Part shown: piece by piece, positions 39,938 through 48,280 of the stretch
Layout of the letters: each line of letters starts with the position of its first letter
Position numbering within the stretch: position 1 is the stretch's first letter
From: Rhodospirillales bacterium
GTDB lineage: Bacteria > Pseudomonadota > Alphaproteobacteria > ATCC43930 > CGMCC-115725
Direction of reading: 5' to 3'
Assembly: GCA_027315365.1 (NCBI GenBank)
Contig: DAHUYF010000019.1
Location: 1 to 64,000, forward strand
Length of the DNA stretch: 64,000 nt
Program-made: the position numbers and the translations under genes
The notes under the pieces: model-generated
What the model saw: the letters and a program-made list of their open reading frames with translations, nothing else
Told to the model about the DNA's origin: nothing
Database searches by the model: none

Positions 39938-41002
39938 GTGCAGGCTCGTAGCAGAATGACGCTTTGGCTCGGCGCTCTCGCCCTTCTGGGCGCGGCGATC
40001 CAGCCTACGCTCCAGGCCCGGGCGGCCGAGATCGCCGGCGCCGGCGCCACCTTTCCGTTCCCGATCTACGCCAAATGGGCCGAGGCCTATAAGGCCAAGA
40101 CCGGCGTCAGCATGAACTACCAGTCGATCGGCTCCGGCGGCGGCATCAAGCAGATCGAGTCGAAGACCGTCGATTTCGGCGCCTCGGATATGCCGCTGCA
40201 GCCGGCGGAACTCGAGAAGCATGGCCTGACCCAGTTTCCCGCGATCATGGGCGGCGAGGTGCTGGCGATCAATCTGCCCGGACTGAGGGCCGGCGAAATG
40301 ACCCTCGACGGTCCGACCGTTGCCGATATCTACCTCGGCAAGATCACGAAATGGAACGATCCGGCGATCGCCAAGCTCAATCCCGGGGTCAAGCTGCCGT
40401 CCACGGCCATCGCGGTCGTGTATCGCTCGGACGGATCGGGCACGACCTTCATCTTCACCGATTATCTCTCCAAGGCGAGCTCCGAATGGAAGGACAAAGT
40501 CGGCGAAAACACCTCGGTCGAATGGCCGGCGGGGATCGGCGGCAAGGGCAATGAGGGCGTAGCGGCGCTCGTCTCGCGCACCATGGGGGCCATCGGCTAC
40601 GTCGAATACGCCTATGCCGTCCAGAACAAGCTCGTCTATACCAAGCTCATCAACAAGGACGGCAGCGCCCTCCTGCCCAGCAGCCAGACCTTCCAGGCGG
40701 CGGCGGCCAATGCCGATTGGGCGAAGGCGCCGGGCTTCTATCTGCTGCTGACGGACCAGCCGGGCAAGGAGAGCTGGCCGATCTCGGGCGCGAGCTTCAT
40801 CCTGATGTATAAGCAGCAGGCGAAGCCGCAGGTCGCCAAGTCGGTGCTCGATTTCTTCGCCTGGTCCTTCGCCAACGGGCAGAAGATGGCCGAGGAACTG
40901 GTCTACGTGCCGATGCCCGCCACCGTTGTGAAGGTCATCGAGGCCTCGTGGTCCGCCAACATAAAGGACGCCGCCGGCAAGCCCGTCTGGCAGGCGCAGT
41001 AG
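39938..41002 (+). CDS. pstS: Phosphate ABC transporter periplasmic binding protein PstS
   Basis: A 354-residue high-affinity phosphate binder. The signal peptide covers about 30 residues (MTLWLGALALLGAAIQPTLQ, then ARA). The mature part begins EIAGAGATFPFPIYAKWAEAY, then MNYQSIGSGGGIKQI and FGASDMPL, with RSDGSGTTFIFTDYLSKAS supplying phosphate-binding Ser/Thr/Arg/Asp residues. A GTG at 39938 lies 7 nt behind GAGGAG, which decides the start over the ATG at 39956. It is first in pstSCAB-phoU-phoB. Confidence 0.95.
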   Translation: MQARSRMTLWLGALALLGAAIQPTLQARAAEIAGAGATFPFPIYAKWAEAYKAKTGVSMNYQSIGSGGGIKQIESKTVDFGASDMPLQPAELEKHGLTQFPAIMGGEVLAINLPGLRAGEMTLDGPTVADIYLGKITKWNDPAIAKLNPGVKLPSTAIAVVYRSDGSGTTFIFTDYLSKASSEWKDKVGENTSVEWPAGIGGKGNEGVAALVSRTMGAIGYVEYAYAVQNKLVYTKLINKDGSALLPSSQTFQAAAANADWAKAPGFYLLLTDQPGKESWPISGASFILMYKQQAKPQVAKSVLDFFAWSFANGQKMAEELVYVPMPATVVKVIEASWSANIKDAAGKPVWQAQ

Positions 41003-41021
41003 TCGATCCCGGCGCGCCGGC

Positions 41022-41987
41022 ATGACCAGCACACTGACCGTCACCCTCCGCCGCCGGCTCGACCGCCAGCGCGTGCAGGACGCCGCCTTCCGCGGCACCA
41101 CCCGCCTCTTCGCCTTGGGCGTGCTGGTGCTGATGGGCGGGGTGGTGGCGGCGCTGGCTGCCGGCGCGATCCCGGCCTTCGCCAAATTCGGTTGGTCCTT
41201 CCTGACGAGCGACGCCTGGAACCCGGTAACGGAGAAGTTCGGCGCTCTCCCCGCCATCTACGGCACGCTCGTCACCTCCTTCATCGCCATGCTGATCGGC
41301 ATCCCGCTGGCGCTCGGCATCGCCGTCTTCCTGACCGAACTCTGCCCGCTGCCGCTGCGCCGTCCGATCGGCACGCTGATCGAGCTGCTGGCTGCGGTCC
41401 CCAGCATCATCTACGGCATCTGGGGCCTGTTCGTGCTGGCGCCGGTGCTGCAAAACACCGTGCAGCCGTTCCTGGTCGACACCTTGGGCGAAGTGCCGAT
41501 GATCGGCGCGCTCTTCGCCGGGCCGCCGCTCGGCCTCGGCATTCTCACCGCCGGCCTGATCCTGGGGGTCATGGTATTGCCGTTCATCGCCGCGGTGATG
41601 CGCGACGTGTTCTCGACCGTGCCGCCGATGCTGCGCGAAAGCGCCTACGGCGTCGGCGCCACCACCGCCGAGGTGATGCGCCATATCGTGCTGCCCTATA
41701 CGCGGGTCGGCGTCATCGGCGGCATCATGCTGGGCCTCGGCCGCGCGCTGGGCGAGACCATGGCCGTCACCTTCGTCATCGGCAACGCGCACCGCATCAA
41801 GGCCTCGCTGCTGGCGCCGGGGACGACGATCTCGGCGACGCTCGCCAACGAGTTCACCGAGGCGGTGGGCGATCTCTACACCTCCTCGCTCTTCGCGCTG
41901 GGCTTCATCCTCTTCGTCATCACCTTCATCGTGCTCGCCGCCGCCAAGCTGATGCTGCTGCGGCTCGAGCGCCGCGCGGCCAAATGA
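41022..41987 (+). CDS. pstC: Phosphate ABC transporter permease PstC
   Basis: A 321-residue inner-membrane permease with six predicted helices. The conserved regions are [31 protein letters not shown], the [17 protein letters not shown] segment, and the coupling helix [29 protein letters not shown]. It pairs with PstA to carry phosphate. Its TGA overlaps the pstA start (ATGATG). Confidence 0.95.
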   Translation: MTSTLTVTLRRRLDRQRVQDAAFRGTTRLFALGVLVLMGGVVAALAAGAIPAFAKFGWSFLTSDAWNPVTEKFGALPAIYGTLVTSFIAMLIGIPLALGIAVFLTELCPLPLRRPIGTLIELLAAVPSIIYGIWGLFVLAPVLQNTVQPFLVDTLGEVPMIGALFAGPPLGLGILTAGLILGVMVLPFIAAVMRDVFSTVPPMLRESAYGVGATTAEVMRHIVLPYTRVGVIGGIMLGLGRALGETMAVTFVIGNAHRIKASLLAPGTTISATLANEFTEAVGDLYTSSLFALGFILFVITFIVLAAAKLMLLRLERRAAK

Positions 41988-42838
41988 TGCGCATCAGCGG
42001 CCTCTACGCGCGCCGGCGCGCGGTCAACGGCGTCTATCTCGCCCTCTCCGTGGCGGCGACGGCGACCGGTCTCGCCGTCCTGTTCCTCATCCTCTGGACG
42101 CTGCTGCGCAACGGCATCCCGGCGCTGGGCTCGGACCTCTTTACCGAGACCACGCCGCCCCCAGGCAGCCGCGGCGGCATCGCCAATGCGATCTATGGCA
42201 GCGTCGTCATGACGCTGGTCGCGACGCTGGTGGGCACCCCGGTCGGCGTGCTGACCGGCACATACCTCGCCGAGTTCGGCGCCGGCAGCCGCATCGCGCC
42301 GGTGGTGCGCTTCGTCAACGACATCCTGCTGAGCGCGCCGTCGATCATCATCGGCCTTTTCGTCTACGAGCTGATGGTGGTGCGGATGGGCCATTTCTCG
42401 GCCTGGGCCGGCTCGGCGGCGCTCGCCATCCTGGTCGTGCCCGTGGTGGTGCGCACCACCGAGGACATGCTGCGTCTGGTCCCGGGGAGCCTGCGCGAGG
42501 CCGCCGCGGCGCTCGGTGCGCCGCAATGGAAAGTGATTGCGGCGGTGATCTACCGCGCCGCCCTCCAGGGAATGCTGACCGGCGTCATGCTGGCGGTGGC
42601 GCGGATCGCCGGCGAGACGGCGCCGCTGCTCTTCACCGCGCTCAACAACCAGTTCTGGTCCGCCGACATGAACGGGCCGATGGCCAACCTGCCGGTGGTC
42701 ATCTTCCAATTCGCGCTCAGCCCCTACGCCGATTGGCAGGTGCTCGCCTGGGGCGGCGCGACGCTGATCACCATCGCCGTCCTGATGCTCAACATCCTCG
42801 CCCGCGCCCTCGCCAGCTGGAGCAATCGCTCGCCATGA
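41984..42838 (+). CDS. pstA: Phosphate ABC transporter permease PstA
   Basis: A 284-residue permease. The N-terminal helix is followed by a [34 protein letters not shown] segment, the [15 protein letters not shown] region and the coupling helix [33 protein letters not shown], all family hallmarks. The start ATG 41984 (or the second ATG at 41987) overlaps the pstC stop. Its TGA in turn overlaps the pstB ATG (ATGA). Confidence 0.95.
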   Translation: MMRISGLYARRRAVNGVYLALSVAATATGLAVLFLILWTLLRNGIPALGSDLFTETTPPPGSRGGIANAIYGSVVMTLVATLVGTPVGVLTGTYLAEFGAGSRIAPVVRFVNDILLSAPSIIIGLFVYELMVVRMGHFSAWAGSAALAILVVPVVVRTTEDMLRLVPGSLREAAAALGAPQWKVIAAVIYRAALQGMLTGVMLAVARIAGETAPLLFTALNNQFWSADMNGPMANLPVVIFQFALSPYADWQVLAWGGATLITIAVLMLNILARALASWSNRSP

Positions 42839-43686
42839 CCGCCGACACCTCGCTGACCGCCGCGCCGCCGCGCGCGCCGACCCTGGGCCGTCCCGTCGTC
42901 CGTCCGCAGGAGCCTGCCGCCGTGGCCCAGACCGCCCCCAAGGTCGTGATCAAGGACGTCCATTTCTATTACAAGGCCTACGAAGCGCTCAAAGGCATCA
43001 GCCTGGCGCTGCACGACAAGCGCGTCACCGCCTTCATCGGCCCCTCGGGCTGCGGCAAGTCGACCCTGCTGCGCATTCTCAACCGCATCTACGAGCTCTA
43101 TCCCGGCCAGCGTGCCACGGGCGAGGTGCTGGTCGACGGCAACAACATCCTCGACCCCGGTCAGGACCTCAACCTGCTGCGGGCCAAGATCGGCATGGTG
43201 TTCCAGAAACCGACGCCGTTTCCGATGTCGATCTACGACAATGTCGCCTTCGGCATCCGCCTCTACGAGCGAACCTCGACGAGCGAGCTCGACGAGCGCG
43301 TCGAGAACGCGCTCAGGCGGGCGGCGCTGTGGGACGAGGTCAAGGACAAGCTGCGCCAGAGCGGCCTCTCGCTCTCCGGCGGCCAGCAGCAGCGACTCTG
43401 CATCGCCCGCGCCATCGCCGTGAAACCGGAGATCCTGTTGCTCGACGAGCCCGCCTCGGCGCTCGACCCGATCTCGACCCAGCGCATCGAGGAACTCATC
43501 GGCGAGCTCAAATCCGACTACTGCATCGCCATCGTCACGCACAACATGCAGCAGGCGGCGCGCAGCTCCGACTATACCGCCTTCATGTATCTGGGCGAGC
43601 TCGTCGAATACAGCGAGACGGAGACGATCTTCACCCACCCCCGGGAGAAGCAGACCGAGGACTACATCACCGGCCGCTTCGGTTGA
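42835..43686 (+). CDS. pstB: Phosphate ABC transporter ATP-binding protein PstB
   Basis: A 283-residue ATPase. A variable N-terminus of about 35 residues precedes [23 protein letters not shown]. Walker A is GPSGCGKST, the Q-loop is [18 protein letters not shown] (very characteristic of PstB), the signature is [14 protein letters not shown] and Walker B is [12 protein letters not shown]. The switch His lies in [13 protein letters not shown]. It also takes part in signalling phosphate sufficiency to PhoR via PhoU. Confidence 0.96.
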   Translation: MTADTSLTAAPPRAPTLGRPVVRPQEPAAVAQTAPKVVIKDVHFYYKAYEALKGISLALHDKRVTAFIGPSGCGKSTLLRILNRIYELYPGQRATGEVLVDGNNILDPGQDLNLLRAKIGMVFQKPTPFPMSIYDNVAFGIRLYERTSTSELDERVENALRRAALWDEVKDKLRQSGLSLSGGQQQRLCIARAIAVKPEILLLDEPASALDPISTQRIEELIGELKSDYCIAIVTHNMQQAARSSDYTAFMYLGELVEYSETETIFTHPREKQTEDYITGRFG

Positions 43687-43696
43687 GGAGGATCCC

Positions 43697-44443
43697 ATGG
43701 CCTCAGAGCATATCATCAAGAGCTACGACGAGGAGCTGCAGCGCCTCGACAACACCCTGACCCAGATGGGCGGCATCGCCGAGAGCCAGCTCGGCGCCGC
43801 CATCGAGGCGGTGGTCAAGCGCGACAGCGACCTCGCCACCGAGGTGATCGAGGGCGACGTCCGCGTCGACACGCTCGAGCGCGAGATCGAGGCCCTGGTG
43901 GTGCGTCTCCTGGCGCTGCGCCAGCCCATGGCGCGCGACCTCAGGCAGTCGATCGCCGCGCTCAAGATCGCCAGCGACCTCGAGCGTATCGGCGACTATG
44001 CCGCCAACGTCGCCAAGCGCTCGATCGCGCTCAACCAGACGCCGCCGGTGCGGCCCGTCTATGCCGTGCCGCGCATGGGCAAGCTCTGCCAGGCGATGAT
44101 CAAGGACATGCTCGACGCTTATGTCGAGCGCGACGCCGACAAGGCGCTGGCGGTGTGGCTGCGCGATGAAGAGCTGGACGAGATGTACACCAGCCTCTTC
44201 CGCGAGCTCCTGACCTATATGATCGAGGACCCTCGCAACATCACCGCCTGCACCCATCTGCTGTTCATCGCCAAGAATCTGGAGCGCGTCGGCGACCACA
44301 CCACCAATATCGCGGAGACGCTCTACTTCCTCGTGCACGGCACACCGCTCGCCCAGGCGCGGCCCAAGGGGGACCGCTCGAGCCTCGCCGTCGTGCGCGG
44401 CGGCCCGGTCAGAGGCGAGCCCGAGAAGGAGGAGGACGCTTGA
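43697..44443 (+). CDS. phoU: Phosphate signalling regulator PhoU
   Basis: A 248-residue protein of two three-helix bundles. IIKSYDEELQRLDNTLTQMGGIAESQLGAAIEAVVKRD and the repeated metal-binding D/E-x-x-x-E/D signatures in each half (DLERIGDYAANVAKR and NLERVGDHTTNIAE) identify it. It links PstB to PhoR so that PhoR is silenced when phosphate is high. GAGGAGGATCCC lies upstream. It overlaps the phoB start. Confidence 0.95.
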   Translation: MASEHIIKSYDEELQRLDNTLTQMGGIAESQLGAAIEAVVKRDSDLATEVIEGDVRVDTLEREIEALVVRLLALRQPMARDLRQSIAALKIASDLERIGDYAANVAKRSIALNQTPPVRPVYAVPRMGKLCQAMIKDMLDAYVERDADKALAVWLRDEELDEMYTSLFRELLTYMIEDPRNITACTHLLFIAKNLERVGDHTTNIAETLYFLVHGTPLAQARPKGDRSSLAVVRGGPVRGEPEKEEDA

Positions 44444-45135
44444 TGCGGCCCTTGGTGCTGGTGGTCGAGGACGAGCCGGCGCTCGTCACCTTGCTGCGCT
44501 ACAATCTCGAGCGCGAAGGCTTCGCCGTCAGCGAAGCGCATGACGGCGAGGAAGCCCTGCTGCAGCTCCGCGAAAGCAAGCCCGACGCGGTGCTGCTCGA
44601 CTGGATGCTGCCGCGCATCTCCGGTCTCGAGGTGTGCCGCCAGATCCGTCGGGCCCCCGCCTGGCGCGACCTGCCGGTGATCATGCTGACCGCGCGCGGC
44701 GAGGAAGGCGACCGGGTGCGCGGCCTCGACAGCGGCGCCGACGACTATGTCGTGAAGCCGTTCTCGCCGGGCGAGCTCATCGCCCGCCTGCGCGCCGTCA
44801 TCCGCCGAGTGCGGCCGGTGACGACGGCGGAGACGCTGCGCTTTGCCGACATCGTCATGGATCTGTCCGCCCATCGCGTCGCGCGCGCCAACGCGGCGAT
44901 CCATCTCGGCCCGACCGAGTTCCGCCTGCTGCGCTTCTTCCTGGAGCGGCCGGGCCGCGTCTTCTCGCGCGAACAGCTGCTCGACGGCGTCTGGGGGCGC
45001 GAGGCGGAGGTCGAGCTGCGCACCGTCGACGTGCATATCCGCCGGCTGCGCAAGGCGCTCAACGACAGCGGCCGCAGCGACGTCATCCGCACCGTCCGCG
45101 CCGCCGGCTACGCCCTCGACGCCAGCGACGCATAG
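44443..45135 (+). CDS. phoB: Phosphate-regulon response regulator PhoB
   Basis: A 230-residue OmpR/PhoB-family activator. The receiver has acidic residues in LVVEDEPALV, phospho-acceptor Asp53 (VLLDWMLPRISGLEV), a conserved Thr (MLTARGEEGDRVRGLDSGADDYVVKPFS) and Lys. The winged-helix DNA-binding domain (LGPTEFRLLRFFLERPGRVFSREQLLDGVWG) ends VDVHIRRLRKALN. It binds Pho boxes such as the one at 39814. The ATG at 44443 overlaps the phoU stop; TTG 44440 is an alternative. Confidence 0.95.
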   Translation: MRPLVLVVEDEPALVTLLRYNLEREGFAVSEAHDGEEALLQLRESKPDAVLLDWMLPRISGLEVCRQIRRAPAWRDLPVIMLTARGEEGDRVRGLDSGADDYVVKPFSPGELIARLRAVIRRVRPVTTAETLRFADIVMDLSAHRVARANAAIHLGPTEFRLLRFFLERPGRVFSREQLLDGVWGREAEVELRTVDVHIRRLRKALNDSGRSDVIRTVRAAGYALDASDA

Positions 45136-45213
45136 CCGTCCTTGCGACCGGGCGGCGGCGGAGGTTAGCCTCTCCGGCCGGCGGCGATGTCCCGCCGGCG
45201 CGAGGAGACAGCG

Positions 45214-46065
45214 ATGCCAGAGACCATCGCCATCATCGCCCCGGGCGAGATGGGCGGCGCCACCGGCCGAAGGCTCAGGGAACACGGCGCCCGCATCCTC
45301 ACCTCGCTCGCCGGCCGCAGCCCCGCGAGCGCGGCGCGCGCCGCGCGGGCCGGCTTTGTGGTCATCGACGACCCCGCGCTTATGGTGGAGGAATCGGCGC
45401 TACTGCTGTCGATCGTGCCGCCGGGCGAGGCGCTGGACGTGGCCGAGCGCTTCGCGCCGGTGCTCGCCGCGGCGCGGCGCAAGCCGGTCTTCGTCGACTG
45501 CAATGCCGTCTCGCCTGCGACCGCGCGGCGCATCGGCACCGTCATCGCCGCGGCCCGGTGCCGCTTTGCCGATGCCGGCATCATCGGCCCGCCGCCCTCG
45601 CCCGGGGCGCGGACCGTCTTCTATGCCTCGGGCGAGGCGGCGCCGGATCTCGCGCCGCTCGGCGCGCTCGGCCTCGACCTGCGCGTGCTGGCCGCCCCGG
45701 TCGGCGCCGCCTCGGCGCTGAAGATGTCCTATGCCGGCCTCACCAAGGGGATATCCGCGCTGGGATCGGCCATGGCGCTGGGCGCGGCGCGCGACGGCAC
45801 GACCGACGCGCTGATCGCCGAGCTGCGCGACAGCCAGCCGCATCTGCTGCCCTATCTGGCGCGGCTTCCGACACTCTTCCCCAAGGCCTATCGCTGGGTT
45901 GCCGAGATGGAGGAGATCGCCGATTTCCTCGCCGGCGACGCGGCGGCGCAGGAGCTCTATCGCGCCATGGCGCGGCTCTACCAGCGTCTGGCGGCGGGCG
46001 CCGCGGCGCCCGAGGCGGGCGAGCTGGCGGCCATCGCCGCGTTCGCCGGCAAGGCCGCGCCCTGA
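45214..46065 (+). CDS. NAD(P)-dependent oxidoreductase, 6PGDH-like (DUF1932 C-terminal)
   Basis: A 283-residue dehydrogenase. The Rossmann motif ETIAIIAPGEMGGATGRRLREHG is that of 6-phosphogluconate / hydroxyisobutyrate dehydrogenase-like enzymes. LLLSIVPPGEALDVAERF and FADAGIIGPPP follow. The catalytic Lys region reads ALKMSYAGLTKGISALGSAM, and the C-terminal helical DUF1932 domain includes PTLFPKAYRWVAEMEEIADFL. The substrate is unknown. The ATG at 45214 is preceded by GAGGAGACAG; an upstream in-frame ATG at 45187 is less likely. It could be the upstream neighbour of the sugar operon, but a 128-nt gap with its own AT-rich patch separates them. Confidence 0.85.
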   Translation: MPETIAIIAPGEMGGATGRRLREHGARILTSLAGRSPASAARAARAGFVVIDDPALMVEESALLLSIVPPGEALDVAERFAPVLAAARRKPVFVDCNAVSPATARRIGTVIAAARCRFADAGIIGPPPSPGARTVFYASGEAAPDLAPLGALGLDLRVLAAPVGAASALKMSYAGLTKGISALGSAMALGAARDGTTDALIAELRDSQPHLLPYLARLPTLFPKAYRWVAEMEEIADFLAGDAAAQELYRAMARLYQRLAAGAAAPEAGELAAIAAFAGKAAP

Positions 46066-46149
46066 CGCGCCGGGCTGCGCGGCCGCGGCCGAATGTGCCT
46101 TTTCAGGAATTTCAAAAGCTTAGATGCATGCTGCGGCCTGAACGCAGGC

Positions 46150-46177
46150 TTGCGAACCCCTCGGATTTGGATATTTT
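46150..46177 (+). promoter_or_regulatory. Weak candidate promoter of the sugar operon
   Basis: TTGCGA and TATTTT with 16 nt between them lie in an AT-rich patch (46097-46180), unusual for this genome. Transcription would begin close to the ribosome site, so the true promoter could be slightly upstream in the same patch. Confidence 0.3.
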
Positions 46178-46193
46178 ACGCGGAGTGCCAAGT

Positions 46194-47183
46194 ATGGCAC
46201 CTCAAGGGGACGTGCCGTTGCAAGGTAATGTCGATGTCGACGCCGGGACGCTCGAGCGCCTCTATCGCGGCCTCCGGCGCATCCGCCGGGTCGAGGAAGA
46301 GGTCGCGCGGCTCTATCCCAGCGACAAGATCAAGAGCCCCGTCCACCTCTCGATCGGGCAGGAGGCGATCGCCGTCGGCGTCTGCGATCCGCTGCGGGCG
46401 GACGATGTGGTGGCGCCCACCTATCGCGGCCATGCGGCCTATCTCGCCAAGGGCGGCGATCTCAACGGGATGATGGCCGAGCTCTACGGCAAGGTCGGCG
46501 GCTGCGCCCGCGGCAAGGGCGGCTCGATGCATCTGATCGGCATGGAGCGCTTCATCCTTGGCGCCTCCGCCGTCGTCGGCACCACCATCCCGCTGGCGCT
46601 GGGCTTTGCCCTGGCGCTGAAGCGCGAGGGCAAGGGCCGCATCGCGGTGGCGTTCTTCGGTGACGGCGCGACCGAGGAAGGCGTGTTCTACGAGAGCCTC
46701 AATTTCGCCGCCCTGCATCGGTTGCCGCTGCTTTTCGTCTGCGAGAACAATTTCTTCGCCATCCACACGCCGCTGGAGAAGCGCTGGGCGACCGATCGGC
46801 TGTGCGAGCGGGTGGCGACCTACGACATTCCGACCACCAAGATCAGCGACGGCGACGTGATCAAGATCCATGCCTGGACCACGGAAAGCGCCGCGGCGCT
46901 GCGTACCGGCGCCGGTCCGCGCTTCCTCGAATGCCACGCCTGGCGCTGGCGCGAGCACGTCGGCCCGGGCGAGGATTACGACGCCGGCTACCGCGCGCGC
47001 GCCGATCTCGCGGCCTGGCAGCAGAACGACCCGGTCGAGCGCATCGGCGGACGCATCGCCGCGCCCGTCCGCGCCGCCGTCGACGCCGCGATCGAGCGCG
47101 AGATCGCCGATGCCGTGGCGTTCGCCGAGGCCAGCCCCTTCCCGGATGCCGAGGAGCTCACCGCTCATGTCTTCGCGGAGTGA
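46194..47183 (+). CDS. PDH-E1-like alpha subunit (ThDP enzyme) of the sugar operon
   Basis: A 329-residue thiamine diphosphate enzyme subunit resembling the alpha chain of 2-oxoacid dehydrogenase E1. It has PVHLSIGQEAIAVG, YRGHAAYLAKGGDLNGMMAELYGK, GCARGKGGSMHLIG with the conserved His, and the ThDP/Mg motif GDG (156-158) through ENN (184-186). No E2 or E3 gene lies nearby. PDH-E1-like pairs without E2 are known from octose biosynthesis, where they transfer a two-carbon unit from pyruvate onto a keto-sugar (avilamycin AviB1/AviB2 are, from memory, such a pair). Location at the head of a sugar operon suggests that role. GGAG lies 8 nt ahead of the ATG. Confidence 0.85.
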   Translation: MAPQGDVPLQGNVDVDAGTLERLYRGLRRIRRVEEEVARLYPSDKIKSPVHLSIGQEAIAVGVCDPLRADDVVAPTYRGHAAYLAKGGDLNGMMAELYGKVGGCARGKGGSMHLIGMERFILGASAVVGTTIPLALGFALALKREGKGRIAVAFFGDGATEEGVFYESLNFAALHRLPLLFVCENNFFAIHTPLEKRWATDRLCERVATYDIPTTKISDGDVIKIHAWTTESAAALRTGAGPRFLECHAWRWREHVGPGEDYDAGYRARADLAAWQQNDPVERIGGRIAAPVRAAVDAAIEREIADAVAFAEASPFPDAEELTAHVFAE

Positions 47184-48264
47184 GGCCGCGGCCCCGTTGC
47201 GCGCGGCGGCGCCGGAACGCCGGCTGCGCTATGTCGAGGCGCTGAACGAGGCGGTAGCGCAGGAGATGGCGCGCGATCCTCGCGTCTTCATCTTCGGACT
47301 CGATGTCGACGACCACAAGGGCATCCAGGGCTCGACCGTCGGGCTGCAGCAGCGCTTCGGCCGCGACCGCGTGTTCAACACGCCGCTCTCCGAGGACGCG
47401 ATGACCGGCGTCGCCATCGGCGCCGCGATGGCCGGGATGCGGCCGATCCATGTGCATATCCGCATGGATTTCCTGATGCTGTGCATGAACCAGCTGGTCA
47501 ACATGGCGGCGAAGGCGCATTACATGTATGGTGGCGCGGTCAAGGTGCCGCTGGTGGTGCGCAGCATGATCGGCAAGTCCTGGGGCCAGGGGGCGCAGCA
47601 TTCCCAGGGGCTCCATGCCATGTTCATGCACGTGCCGGGGCTCAAAGTGGTGGCGCCGTCCAACGCGCATGACGCCAAGGGCTGCCTTATCGCCGCCATC
47701 CGCGACGACAACCCCGTGATCTTCGTCGAGCATCGCCTGCTCTACGGCACCGAGGCGGCGGTGCCGGAGGTGCCTTACGCCACGCCATTCGGCCAGGCGC
47801 GCATCATGGGTCGCGGCGACGATATCACCATCGTCGGCATCTCCAACATGGCGGTCGAGTGCTTGAGGGCGCGCGAGCTGCTGTCGGCGGCCGGCATCGC
47901 GGCGGAGATCATCGATCCGATCTCGCTGGTGCCGCTCGACATCGAGACCATCGCCGCTTCGGCGCGCCGCACCGGACGGTTGCTGGTCGTCGACAACGCC
48001 TGGATGACCTGCGGCGCCAGCGCCGAGATCGTCGCGCGCGTACTCGAACGGCTGGGCACCAGGGCGCTGCAGTCGGTCGGCCGCATGGGCTTTGCGCCGA
48101 CCACCTGCCCGACGACGCCGGCGCTGGAGCGGGAGTTCTATCCCAACCCCGCCACCATCGCCGAGCGCGCGCATCTGCTGGTGCGGCCGGATGCGCCGGC
48201 TTGGCGTCCCGCCGCCGAGGATGCCGCGCTCGCCTATCAGCTGCAGTTCCGCGGCCCCTTCTGA
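47167..48264 (+). CDS. PDH-E1-like beta subunit (ThDP enzyme) of the sugar operon
   Basis: A 365-residue beta chain. RLRYVEALNEAVAQEMARDPRVFIFGLDVDDHKG, the FNTPLSEDAMTGVAIGAAMAGMRPI block, MNQLVNMAAKAHYMYGGAVKVPLVVRSMIG, and WGQGAQHSQGLHAMFMHVPGLKVVAPSNAHDAKGCL match E1-beta. LLVVDNAWMTCGASAEIVARV lies in the C-terminal domain. It overlaps the alpha gene by 17 nt and forms the heterotetramer with it. The N-terminal 20 residues are extra. Function as for the alpha subunit: two-carbon transfer is an inference, oxidative decarboxylation as part of a PDH complex is unlikely. Confidence 0.85.
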   Translation: MSSRSEAAAPLRAAAPERRLRYVEALNEAVAQEMARDPRVFIFGLDVDDHKGIQGSTVGLQQRFGRDRVFNTPLSEDAMTGVAIGAAMAGMRPIHVHIRMDFLMLCMNQLVNMAAKAHYMYGGAVKVPLVVRSMIGKSWGQGAQHSQGLHAMFMHVPGLKVVAPSNAHDAKGCLIAAIRDDNPVIFVEHRLLYGTEAAVPEVPYATPFGQARIMGRGDDITIVGISNMAVECLRARELLSAAGIAAEIIDPISLVPLDIETIAASARRTGRLLVVDNAWMTCGASAEIVARVLERLGTRALQSVGRMGFAPTTCPTTPALEREFYPNPATIAERAHLLVRPDAPAWRPAAEDAALAYQLQFRGPF

Positions 48265-48280
48265 GCGGGATCACGACGCG

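Noticed and set aside
46194-48264. Reading the E1-like pair as part of a normal pyruvate or acetoin dehydrogenase complex
   Set aside because: There is no E2, E3 or lipoyl-domain gene in the window and the neighbours are sugar genes; kept only as a fallback.
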